Assembly: GCA_003541985.1 (NCBI GenBank)
Contig: DPLM01000191.1
Coordinates: forward strand, 6,983-22,020
Direction of reading: 5' to 3'
DNA length: 15,038 nt
Source: Deltaproteobacteria bacterium
GTDB lineage: Bacteria; SAR324; NAC60-12
This document shows positions 1 to 6,683 of this stretch, one piece after another. How positions within the stretch are numbered: the first letter of the stretch is position 1; each line of letters starts with the position of its first letter. Both the position numbers and the translations under genes were made by a program. Below the pieces are notes generated by a model. The model was given only the letters and a program-made list of their open reading frames with translations. It had not been told where the DNA came from and did no database searches.

Positions 1-1626
1 ACCAGTGAATTTCAGATAGTAGGCGTTCAGTGGAACCATTTCTTCGCGTTCCAGTGTCAGGTCACGTTCTTCGCTGAAAAATGTGCCTGCAAAGCCAAGG
101 AACATCAGCACTACTCCCAAGTGAATCACTAATCCACCATATCGACGCTGGTTACGCTGAAAAACGTGAATTAATCCCACTAGGAGGCCAGCTTGCAGTT
201 GCTTACTTTTCACCTGGGCAGCTTTTCCAACTTCAATCAGGATGGTGGCCGTGACGAAGATAGCGATCCAAAAAATTGTGAGTGCTTCTAAATGGAAGGG
301 AATGACGACAGCTAGAATAGTTGTTCCGAGAGTTGCTGTAATCATCGGGTTCTGAAAGTTTCTGCGCAGGCTTTCTTTACTTGATTTCCTCCAGGCAATC
401 ACAGTCCCAATACCCATTAAGAAAAATAGAACATAGCCCATTGGTGCCATGATCGTATTGAAAAATGGTGCTTGAATAGACAACTTTGTGCCGCGAATGG
501 CTTCGGCAAGCAGTGGAAAGGTTGTTCCCAGCAAAACGGTGAAAGCCATGCCTATGAAGATAACGTTCTGAACAAGAAAGACATTTTCACGGCAGAGGAC
601 GGCTTCCATCTTGTGTTCAGATTCCAACATTTGAATGCGTCGAAAGAGCAGTGCAAAACCTACAACCAGGATAACAGCGAGAAAGACTAGAAAGGCAGGG
701 CCAATTTCAGATTGAGTGAAAGAATGAACCGAATTGACTACTCCTGAGCGGGTCAGAAATGTTCCGATGATTGTTAGTCCATATGTGATGATAATTAGCA
801 CAACATTCCAGATTTTGAGCATGTTGCGCTTTTCCTGAATCATCATAGAGTGTAAGAAGGCTGTACCTGTCAACCACGGCATGAAGGCAGCGTTTTCAAC
901 AGGATCCCAAGCCCAGAAACCACCCCATCCTAATTCTTCATACGCCCATTGCCCACCGAGAATCAACCCCATTGAGAGAAAATACCAAGAGACCAGAGTC
1001 CATCGGCGAGTGGTCAGTACCCACTCGTTGTCTAGTTTCCCTCGAATCATTCCGGCAATCGCGAACGCAAAAGGTACACTGAAACCGATGAAGCCCAGAT
1101 ACAAAGAAGGTGGATGAACCACCATGGCAATATGCTGTAACAACGGATTCAGTCCTCGTCCTTCTACAGGAATGGTTGCTTGTAGGTCTAAAGGGTTGGA
1201 CCATCCGAGGAGTAAAACGAGCAGAAAGCAGAGAATCCCATTCAGAGTGGCAATTACATATGGGATAATTTCTCGATTACTGTACTGATAGCGGAAGGCA
1301 ACAATCATCGCAAAGAAGCTTTGAACCAGAATCCAAAATAGGAGAGAGCCTTCCAGGCCGCCCCAGAACGCGGTCACCTTAAAGAACATGGGCATGTCGA
1401 CGCTAGAGTTGCGCCAGACGTAGAAGATGCTGAAGTCGCTGACCATAAGTGCATGGATGAGCACCCCGGAGGCAATAGCAATCAGAAAGAAACTAATGAT
1501 GCTGGCATTTTGCGCAGAACGAATCAGGTTCCAGTTGTTTGTTCTAACACCCAGATGGGGTACAACTGTGCCGTAAAGACAGGCAGCAAGAGCAATCATC
1601 AGGGCGATCGTGCCAAGATCGGACAT
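1..1626 (-). CDS. ccmF: Cytochrome c heme lyase subunit CcmF (3' end beyond window)
   Basis: Membrane subunit of the System I cytochrome c maturation heme lyase, which receives heme from holo-CcmE and attaches it to CxxCH apocytochromes on the periplasmic side. I translated 542 codons from ATG 1626, with no stop before the left edge. The E. coli protein is about 650 residues, so roughly 100 C-terminal residues are missing. The family signatures are visible: WGGLEGSLLFW from residue 88 and the WWD heme-handling motif WGGFWAWD at 234-241. Histidines at 171 (HPPSLYLG), 259, 301 and 502 align by context with the four heme-ligand histidines of E. coli CcmF. Many hydrophobic helices are present. 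A GGAG Shine-Dalgarno (1633-1636) sits 6 nt before the ATG, which supports this start. It follows the DUF411 gene by about 100 nt on the same strand and may be co-transcribed with the cytochrome genes. Identification is firm. Confidence 0.95.
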   Translation of the reverse strand, partial: MSDLGTIALMIALAACLYGTVVPHLGVRTNNWNLIRSAQNASIISFFLIAIASGVLIHALMVSDFSIFYVWRNSSVDMPMFFKVTAFWGGLEGSLLFWILVQSFFAMIVAFRYQYSNREIIPYVIATLNGILCFLLVLLLGWSNPLDLQATIPVEGRGLNPLLQHIAMVVHPPSLYLGFIGFSVPFAFAIAGMIRGKLDNEWVLTTRRWTLVSWYFLSMGLILGGQWAYEELGWGGFWAWDPVENAAFMPWLTGTAFLHSMMIQEKRNMLKIWNVVLIIITYGLTIIGTFLTRSGVVNSVHSFTQSEIGPAFLVFLAVILVVGFALLFRRIQMLESEHKMEAVLCRENVFLVQNVIFIGMAFTVLLGTTFPLLAEAIRGTKLSIQAPFFNTIMAPMGYVLFFLMGIGTVIAWRKSSKESLRRNFQNPMITATLGTTILAVVIPFHLEALTIFWIAIFVTATILIEVGKAAQVKSKQLQAGLLVGLIHVFQRNQRRYGGLVIHLGVVLMFLGFAGTFFSEERDLTLEREEMVPLNAYYLKFTG

Positions 1627-1729
1627 CTCTAACTCCGTTGGTGTTTAGCGTGAAATTACTTCTAGTAAATTAGCTTACTGGAGAGGTTTCTACAACGTCT
1701 ACAGGGTTGGCTTTGAAACAAGAGCTTTA

Positions 1730-2170
1730 TCAGTCGATGTGTTCGAAGACCTGTACATTTCCTTGCTGGTCAAACCAAAGTACGTCATATGCATCTTTTC
1801 GGGTCGGATGTTCCATTCCTGGTGAGCCAATGGGCATCCCCGGTACAGCTAGCCCTCGGGCACCAACTGGTGTGTCAGCAAGAAAGCGAGCAATTGTCTT
1901 TTCAGGTACATGTCCTTCAATGATGAAATCTCCGATGATGGCAGTGTGGCAACTGCGCAGAGAACTGGGTAATCCCATCTGATTTTTGAGTTGCTCAATG
2001 TTGTAGGTGCCTTTGCTAGTAACCTGACGCCCCTGATCACGCAGGATATTCGCCCACTTTTCGCAGCAGCCGCATTGAGGGTGCTTGTACATCGTGATGT
2101 CTGAGGCCCAAGCAGCAGAAGCCAGTATTAGTGACAATAAGAATAGAAATTTACCTATCAGTGTTTTCAT
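1730..2170 (-). CDS. DUF411 family periplasmic protein, possible metal (copper) binding
   Basis: A 146-residue protein of the DUF411 family. The function of the family is not firmly established, but members are often found near copper-handling genes. Residues 1-22 form a signal peptide (hydrophobic core, then ASAAWA and a likely cleavage site). The mature part begins with a beta strand and the family Cys motif QCGCCEKW (C33, C35, C36), followed by the conserved SCHTA, the EGHVP loop and GLAVPGMPIGSPGME. The Cys cluster and Met-rich loop are plausible soft-metal ligands; that role is inference. It lies 44 nt downstream of a c-type cytochrome gene and about 100 nt upstream of ccmF. That setting is compatible with supplying copper, or protecting the periplasm from it, while cytochromes and oxidases are assembled. 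The ATG at 2170 is the only start that leaves a proper signal peptide. A weak GGAA precedes it. Confidence 0.9.
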   Translation of the reverse strand: MKTLIGKFLFLLSLILASAAWASDITMYKHPQCGCCEKWANILRDQGRQVTSKGTYNIEQLKNQMGLPSSLRSCHTAIIGDFIIEGHVPEKTIARFLADTPVGARGLAVPGMPIGSPGMEHPTRKDAYDVLWFDQQGNVQVFEHID

Positions 2171-2214
2171 TGAAATTCCGTGGTAAGAGAATGTGGAATG
2201 AAACTTAGAATTGA

Positions 2215-2682
2215 TCAGTGTTGTATCATTTCTTTGTGTCGATTCAGGATTTCTTTTGGCCAGAGTGATTTGAAGTAATGGATGCTAGCAACAATTTTAG
2301 CATCACTGAGCTTTTCATCAAAGCCACGCATTGGTGAATCTTCAGCAATCGAACCTTCCTGAATAATCTTGAAGATGACTGCGTCAGGGTGATGCCACGT
2401 ATGACCAGTACCGTTGAGTGCCGGGGCTATGTAACCTCCTTGATCTTTCATATCCCCCATCGGGCGGTGAGGATTTGTACCAACTGCCGTTTCCCCGTGG
2501 CATACTGCGCAGTTCGTCGCGAAGACTTGTTCCCCTTTGGCAATACTCTTAATGCTGGGAGTCTGTTCCCAGATTGGCTTAGATAATAGGTACTAGTGCT
2601 CAAATAAGAATAGCCCGACGACCAGCGCGAGAAGAAGGGCAATCAGTTGCCCTCTCCTCAGATCAAACTGGGTTTCCACCAT
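2215..2682 (-). pseudogene. Membrane-anchored class I cytochrome c interrupted by an in-frame TAG
   Basis: A single reading frame runs from ATG 2682 to TGA 2215 with one internal stop, TAG at 2593-2595 (codon 30). Before the stop there is a short polar N-terminus and one transmembrane helix (about residues 13-27, rich in Leu, Ala and Val). After it comes a complete class I cytochrome c domain: heme site CAVCH at 2497-2511, GYIAPALNGTGHTWHHP, the probable axial Met in SPMRGF, and the C-terminal helix ending FKSLWP. There is no ATG, GTG or TTG between the TAG and the heme site, so reinitiation could not easily rescue the protein. The first in-frame ATG (2460) lies after CxxCH and would give a heme-less fragment. 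The domain order is normal for a membrane-tethered electron carrier. The stop could be a recent nonsense mutation, a sequencing error, or readthrough. It sits directly upstream of the DUF411 gene and ccmF. Confidence 0.8.
2593..2595 (-). other. In-frame amber (TAG) codon splitting the cytochrome c gene
   Basis: The codon falls exactly between the membrane anchor and the heme domain. Reading on each side stays in the same frame, so no indel is needed to join the halves. A single base change would restore CAG, TGG, TAC or another sense codon. Confidence 0.85.
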
Positions 2683-2742
2683 GCCACCGCTCACAACCAA
2701 AAGTTTCTGTCAAATCACATAAAATTTGGGTAGCGAGACAGC

Positions 2743-3123
2743 TTAAATTCGGAAGGTACTATTTCGAAGAAAGATCTGTCCGAAAATAGGCTGGATTGAG
2801 CCTGCAAAACAGGTGTTGGTTGTGGAGCAATCAGTTGGGACTAGAGCAAACTGAGGGAAAAAAATAGCGAAGGCATTTGGGTCAGGTAATGTTACTTTTC
2901 TACGAAGAAGACGGGCTTCTTGGTTGTCGTGAACGCACTGAATTCCATAAATCTTACTTTTAGCTTGCGAATGGCAGCTGAAACTGGACGGTGAGAAGAT
3001 TGACAGATCTTGGGTTGTTAGAGTTGGTGAGTAACAAATTGCTGCCCGAGTTGTTGAAGAAATAAGAAGAAAACTAATTAGACAGCATAAGAAGTACCTC
3101 CGTAATCGATATTTTTTGGTCAT
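2743..3123 (-). CDS. Hypothetical secreted cysteine-containing protein
   Basis: A 126-residue protein that I do not recognise. The N-terminus is a good signal peptide: several Lys and Arg residues, a hydrophobic stretch at about residues 11-21, then STTRAA. The mature part holds five cysteines (in ICYS, FSCH, IQCV, TDC and NTC) and many Ser, Thr, Phe and Pro residues. It has no CxxCH, so it is not a c-type cytochrome, and no lipobox. The ATG at 3123 overlaps the TGA of the upstream cytochrome c'-like ORF by 4 nt (ATGA), the usual arrangement for translational coupling. That is why I prefer it to a frame-extended start at 3159, which would bury the signal peptide. About 60 nt separate its TAA from the downstream cytochrome c. 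A periplasmic disulfide protein is the most that can be said. It may also be a decaying gene, since its neighbours carry lesions. Confidence 0.55.
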   Translation of the reverse strand: MTKKYRLRRYFLCCLISFLLISSTTRAAICYSPTLTTQDLSIFSPSSFSCHSQAKSKIYGIQCVHDNQEARLLRRKVTLPDPNAFAIFFPQFALVPTDCSTTNTCFAGSIQPIFGQIFLRNSTFRI

Positions 3124-3449
3124 GGATGTACTCGGTAAGAACTGTGGTAAGCGGCACACTGTTGCACGACACCTGCTAGGCTTTTTGCAATAATTTTGTT
3201 GGTACTTCCCCCCAAACCATCCTCTTGTACAATGGTCACAAATCTGATGGTTGCCTTATGCATCTGTGTATCAATCTGCTGTGTGGCTGTTGGCATGAAT
3301 CGAGCCATGTACAATGTATTGTGACTGTTCAAAGCAGAAATACCAAGTCGGTTTTTTGCGACAGCGGCAGCTTTTTCATATGCTTCCAGCGCGAGATGCT
3401 GCTGAATTGCAGTCAGAGCCAGTAGGTGGTCGCGCATATTTTCCAGCAT
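3120..3449 (-). CDS. Cytochrome c'-like four-helix protein with degenerate heme motif and no signal peptide
   Basis: The 109 residues are mostly helical and end in CAAYHSSYR (C98, Y101, H102). Class II cytochromes c (c'/c556) carry CxxCHxxYR or CxxCHxxFR at this C-terminal position, so here the second heme cysteine is replaced by Tyr. The codon at 3147-3149 is TAC, one transition from TGC. The rest of the protein (MRDHL, a helical repeat, LGISALNSH, MARFMP) reads like an intact member of a c'-like family. There is no signal peptide: the frame is closed by TGA at 3456-3458, just three codons before the ATG. Beyond that lie only twelve open codons (reading up to EKMV) before a TAA at 3495-3497. 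A heme protein cannot mature without export, so the gene is either 5'-damaged or encodes a repurposed heme-less bundle. It is coupled by ATGA to the next gene. Confidence 0.6.
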   Translation of the reverse strand: MLENMRDHLLALTAIQQHLALEAYEKAAAVAKNRLGISALNSHNTLYMARFMPTATQQIDTQMHKATIRFVTIVQEDGLGGSTNKIIAKSLAGVVQQCAAYHSSYRVHP

Positions 3450-3551
3450 ATTATTTCACACCATTTTTTCATATGATCTCAGGAGAGTAAAAATTTAATT
3501 TTGAGTTTAACAGGTTGACTTATGTGCTGCAAGAAAAGCCACTAGGAGACA

Positions 3552-3957
3552 TTAGAAGGTTTGGTGATTACTGAGCAAGGACCTCATCCAAACCATTCCC
3601 CAGATAGTGAAGAAATTAAAAACCAAGAAGAGCAGTATAAAGGTATCTACAACAATCCTAATTATGGGAGCAATCGATTGTATAGAGAGCCACAACAAAA
3701 ATGTGCTACAAAGGGTTAGATACCATGCCAAGGTCAAACACAGTTGATGCTTGGTAAGTAACCCTGTCATGTTGGTATCACTGGATGGCGAAAGGATCCA
3801 TATTTCGCTTAGCAACCAGACTAGTAATAAGATGATGCTGCAGAGCTACGCAGCCCAACGCCGTCGCTTTTTGGTCCTGCTTCCAAATAGTAAGCGCTAG
3901 TAAGCCAATGAGCAGTGCCACCAAGAGAAACAGAGTGGGACTGAGTAACTCGTTCAT
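3552..3957 (-). pseudogene. Small four-helix membrane protein gene split by an apparent +1 frameshift
   Basis: I do not recognise the family. The ATG at 3957 lies 3 nt after the stop of the Lnb_N gene and opens a 59-codon frame (to TGA 3778) that begins with a clear transmembrane helix (LFLLVALLIGLLALTIW) and a polar loop. It then turns into non-membrane sequence. The neighbouring frame is open from TAG 3846-3848 down to TAA 3552 and carries three more transmembrane helices: one at about 3798-3842, one centred on LAWYLTLCSTFLLW, and one at the C-terminal end with FNFFTIWGMVW. Skipping one base between 3846 and 3778 joins the two into a protein of about 135 residues with four helices and short charged loops. 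That looks like a real inner-membrane protein. A 1-nt insertion, an assembly error or programmed +1 frameshifting could each explain it. I see no obvious slippery site. Confidence 0.5.
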
Positions 3958-3960
3958 GCT

Positions 3961-5880
3961 TCACCAAAAATGATGAATTAGCACTTTGGCTTCTTGTACA
4001 GTTCCTTGCTGTTGCCAAGTAAAACGAAGTCCCCATTTTGAATTTACCTGCCAACGGCCTTCCCATTCGGTACTAGGACCCAATGCACTTTCCCCCAACA
4101 ATGGTTGACGATAACTGGATTGAGCTAGCATGGACCATTGATCACCCGTTTGCCAAAGTACGCCTATAGCAGGCTGTAATTGAAAGCTGGTTTCTGGCAT
4201 TGAACCTGTGCGTGATTGCAGAATTGTATCGGCAAAGGTAAATCCAACGAGATCTTGTTGTAGCGCTATACTCTGTCCAATGCCCCCAACGAGTCGTATG
4301 ACTTTATGTTGAGATTTATCAAGAGCTTCCTCTTGCCACTCACCGCTTGTTCGCCAAGAAACTCCTGAAACCGTACCTAATCGTGTTGGGGAGAGAGAAA
4401 GATTTTGAATCTCAAAAAATTTTAATTGATGAACCCACCAGTTTTTCTCGTTAAAGCGGACTTTTAAATCCAGAACTTGTAGTTCAGCATAGGGGAGATG
4501 CCCATGAACTGGATCCAACAGGTCATGGTAGGCCGCACGAATTCCCACTTCGATACCTCGTTCTGCACCATTTTTTTGAAATCCACCGAACTGAGTTCTT
4601 AAAGGAGGGTGTCCTTCCAAGGAGTCGGGTGTGAGTGGTTGTGGTGTCTTGACAAGTATCGGCAGCTCGCTACGTCTCAGCAGAACTTGTTGACGCAGAT
4701 TCTGAAGAGATTCCGAGATTATTTCTTCTCGTGCTTTTTGGTACTGCAACAAGTCTATGAGCGTGTCAAGTACCTGAGCTTGGGCCTCTAGAGATAGTCC
4801 AGATTGTTCTAGTGCTGTTAGTTTTTCTGGTTGGCGCTGGATGTTGATTACCCAATATTGTTGAGACTCACTCAGATCTAGGGTTTTCCACTGAAGCCTG
4901 CGTTGTCGGGAAGGAACAAGGATTGATTTGCCAAGTACCGATTGCCCATCAGGAGTTTGCAGACGTTGTAATCGAAAGAAAACATCGATAGGAATGGCCC
5001 AGAACTCAGATGAAGAATAAAGATTGATCTCCTCTTCCCAAGCCATGGCAATCAGTTCTGCCATACGATAAGCACAGTTTTCCAAGAAGAAATAGTATTC
5101 AAAGTGAACATCTTGCAGCAATTCCCAAGTGTGGAAAAGTACGCGGTGTTGCTGAGTTTTGGTTAGTTTCAGTGGATATTCCCACAGGTCGCGCAACTCA
5201 TTTTCTCCGTAGATATGCTGAAAATTATAGAATCTTTCGTCAGAGAAGCGACCGCTGTAGCCACCAAAGATGCCCTTCACTGCATAAACTAAAGCGTTAT
5301 CATCTGGATCTGGACTAGCACCAAAATTGAGTGTTGGACTGAGTAGAGGATGTGCAAAGAGTCCCTCCTTCAAATTGATCTTGACCAACAGATGACCAAA
5401 AAAAGAAGCTGGATTGTCCAAATAAGCTGAAACGAAGACTACGCTCAGCGAATCAAGTTTGGATAGTCCTGCCCAGCGTTGAAAGCGCGGACATTTGACA
5501 AGTGGGGGCGCTGGGGAAAACTCAAGTTGTTGCTGTAACCAGTGAAAACGTGCAATGAAACGGCACTGTGCATGTTGATCAGGATTCTCACCAACTGGTT
5601 CATAAAACGCTCGCAACGTGGCGTTCAACTCAGCTTGGGGATTCTGCGCACCATTGGGATCTAGGAAAAAATTCTGACTGACGATCTCACTTTTGTTGGT
5701 CGGAGTAGTGGAACGATAGTGAAGCAGCCTCAACCAGTAGGAGTGTTGAGCAACTTTTTTGGTTGTAGCTGACTGAAGTAGAGTTTGCAGTGCCAGTTTT
5801 TCTGCAGCTAGTGGTGTCCCTAGTCCGATGAGCAGTAGTGGGTAGAATAACCACCAGAAAAGTAGATGATTCCCTTTCAT
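3961..5880 (-). CDS. Lnb_N (DUF4105) periplasmic/outer-membrane protein
   Basis: A 639-residue envelope protein. Residues 1-26 are a signal peptide (LLLIGLGTPLAA). The central region matches the Lnb N-terminal periplasmic domain family (DUF4105, Pfam PF13387): KCPRFQRW at 129-136, VVFVSAYLDNPASFFGHLL at 147-165, YAVKGIFGGYSGRFS at 199-213, and YYFFLENCAYRM at 262-273. The invariant His163 and Cys269 could be a catalytic pair of a papain/NlpC-like fold. That is inference, and the biochemical role of the family is not settled. Residues from about 415 are rich in alternating polar and hydrophobic residues with many Trp, Tyr and Gln, and the chain ends in a terminal Trp (HHFW). This resembles the closing strand of an outer-membrane beta barrel. 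The ATG overlaps the TGA of the upstream FGE-like gene by 4 nt. It is the third gene of the mpl operon, so a role in peptidoglycan or lipoprotein handling is reasonable but unproven. Confidence 0.88.
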   Translation of the reverse strand: MKGNHLLFWWLFYPLLLIGLGTPLAAEKLALQTLLQSATTKKVAQHSYWLRLLHYRSTTPTNKSEIVSQNFFLDPNGAQNPQAELNATLRAFYEPVGENPDQHAQCRFIARFHWLQQQLEFSPAPPLVKCPRFQRWAGLSKLDSLSVVFVSAYLDNPASFFGHLLVKINLKEGLFAHPLLSPTLNFGASPDPDDNALVYAVKGIFGGYSGRFSDERFYNFQHIYGENELRDLWEYPLKLTKTQQHRVLFHTWELLQDVHFEYYFFLENCAYRMAELIAMAWEEEINLYSSSEFWAIPIDVFFRLQRLQTPDGQSVLGKSILVPSRQRRLQWKTLDLSESQQYWVINIQRQPEKLTALEQSGLSLEAQAQVLDTLIDLLQYQKAREEIISESLQNLRQQVLLRRSELPILVKTPQPLTPDSLEGHPPLRTQFGGFQKNGAERGIEVGIRAAYHDLLDPVHGHLPYAELQVLDLKVRFNEKNWWVHQLKFFEIQNLSLSPTRLGTVSGVSWRTSGEWQEEALDKSQHKVIRLVGGIGQSIALQQDLVGFTFADTILQSRTGSMPETSFQLQPAIGVLWQTGDQWSMLAQSSYRQPLLGESALGPSTEWEGRWQVNSKWGLRFTWQQQGTVQEAKVLIHHFW

Positions 5881-6683
5881 TGCTTTGGGGTTGGAAGCCC
5901 TTCAGCAACTAGCCGAAAGCCAATACGAGGATCTGAAGTAAGCGCAGAAAAAACTTCCTGAAATTTACAGGAAATCTGATCTGGAGGGCTGAACCAGCTG
6001 CCTCCGCGGGTGATATATCCTTGCTCTGCTGTAGTTGGCAGCTCAGCTTTTTCACTAGTCCATTCCGCAAGATTACCCAGTAAGTCATAAAGGTTGTGGG
6101 CATTGACAGGAAAGGAGCCAACTGGAGCACTTACCGCAAAATTGTCATTGCAAGGATAAGTGGGGTGGCTCCAACCAAAACTTGCAGCTGCGACTTCATC
6201 ACTCACTGAAGCCCACTGGCAAGCTTGCTCAGCAGTTTCCCACGGTTGAGTTTCTCTAGTTTCACAAGCTTGTTGCCATTCTTTTGATGTTGGTAAGCGA
6301 AAGCGATATCGACCACTGTGTTGCTGGGTTAGCCACTCACCAAATGCATGAGCTTCTTCCCAACTGACATAAGCGACCGGCTGCAATGGAGTGTCTAAAG
6401 GCTGATTCCGGTAATTCCGACTCGAATGCGACTGCCTGAACCTCTGGAATTGCCGATTCGTGATTTCATGTCTCCCCATCCAGAGAGGAGGAGGACAGAG
6501 ATTCTGACCAGCTTCACAACTTGGATTGACATAAACAAAGATGATGGCTGTCAGCGGATCAATCCAAGAATTTTTGGAGTCTTCAGGAACTGCCAAGTGA
6601 GGATCGGTTTGGAAGGTCCAAACTAGCCCAGCAATCGGCAGCATGCCGAGCACGAACAAGATCAGCCAGTTCAAGGGCTTCAT
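5877..6683 (-). CDS. FGE/SUMF1-fold (formylglycine-generating enzyme-like) membrane-anchored protein
   Basis: A 268-residue protein with an N-terminal signal anchor (about residues 5-24) and an extracytoplasmic sulfatase-modifying-factor domain. The visible hallmarks are LWMGRHEITNRQFQRF at 67-82, PVAYVSWEEAHAFGEWL at 102-118, YRFRLPTSKEWQQAC at 126-140, LYDLLGNLAEWTS at 198-210, ITRGGSWFS at 224-232, and GFRLV at 255-259. True formylglycine-generating enzymes use a copper-binding cysteine pair after RGGSW. Here only C239 is present and the first position is not Cys, so this is probably a structural or regulatory member rather than an active oxidase. No sulfatase gene is nearby. Other cysteines (56, 63, 140, 155, 178) could form disulfides in the periplasm. 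Both ends overlap neighbours by ATGA, with mpl before it and the Lnb_N gene after it, which implies coupled expression. Confidence 0.9.
   Translation of the reverse strand: MKPLNWLILFVLGMLPIAGLVWTFQTDPHLAVPEDSKNSWIDPLTAIIFVYVNPSCEAGQNLCPPPLWMGRHEITNRQFQRFRQSHSSRNYRNQPLDTPLQPVAYVSWEEAHAFGEWLTQQHSGRYRFRLPTSKEWQQACETRETQPWETAEQACQWASVSDEVAAASFGWSHPTYPCNDNFAVSAPVGSFPVNAHNLYDLLGNLAEWTSEKAELPTTAEQGYITRGGSWFSPPDQISCKFQEVFSALTSDPRIGFRLVAEGLPTPKQ

Noticed and set aside
1655..1685. Small inverted repeat AGTAA/TTACT between the DUF411 gene and ccmF
   Set aside because: Only a 5-bp stem with no T-run; too weak to call a terminator or operator.
2448..2642. 64-codon minus-strand ORF over the cytochrome c region
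   Set aside because: It lies in a different frame from the CAVCH heme motif and is not protein-like; the cytochrome frame explains this DNA.
3821..4066. 81-codon minus-strand ORF across the Lnb_N/small membrane gene junction
   Set aside because: It is an off-frame shadow of the Lnb_N 3' end and the membrane protein start, with low-complexity composition and no domain signal.
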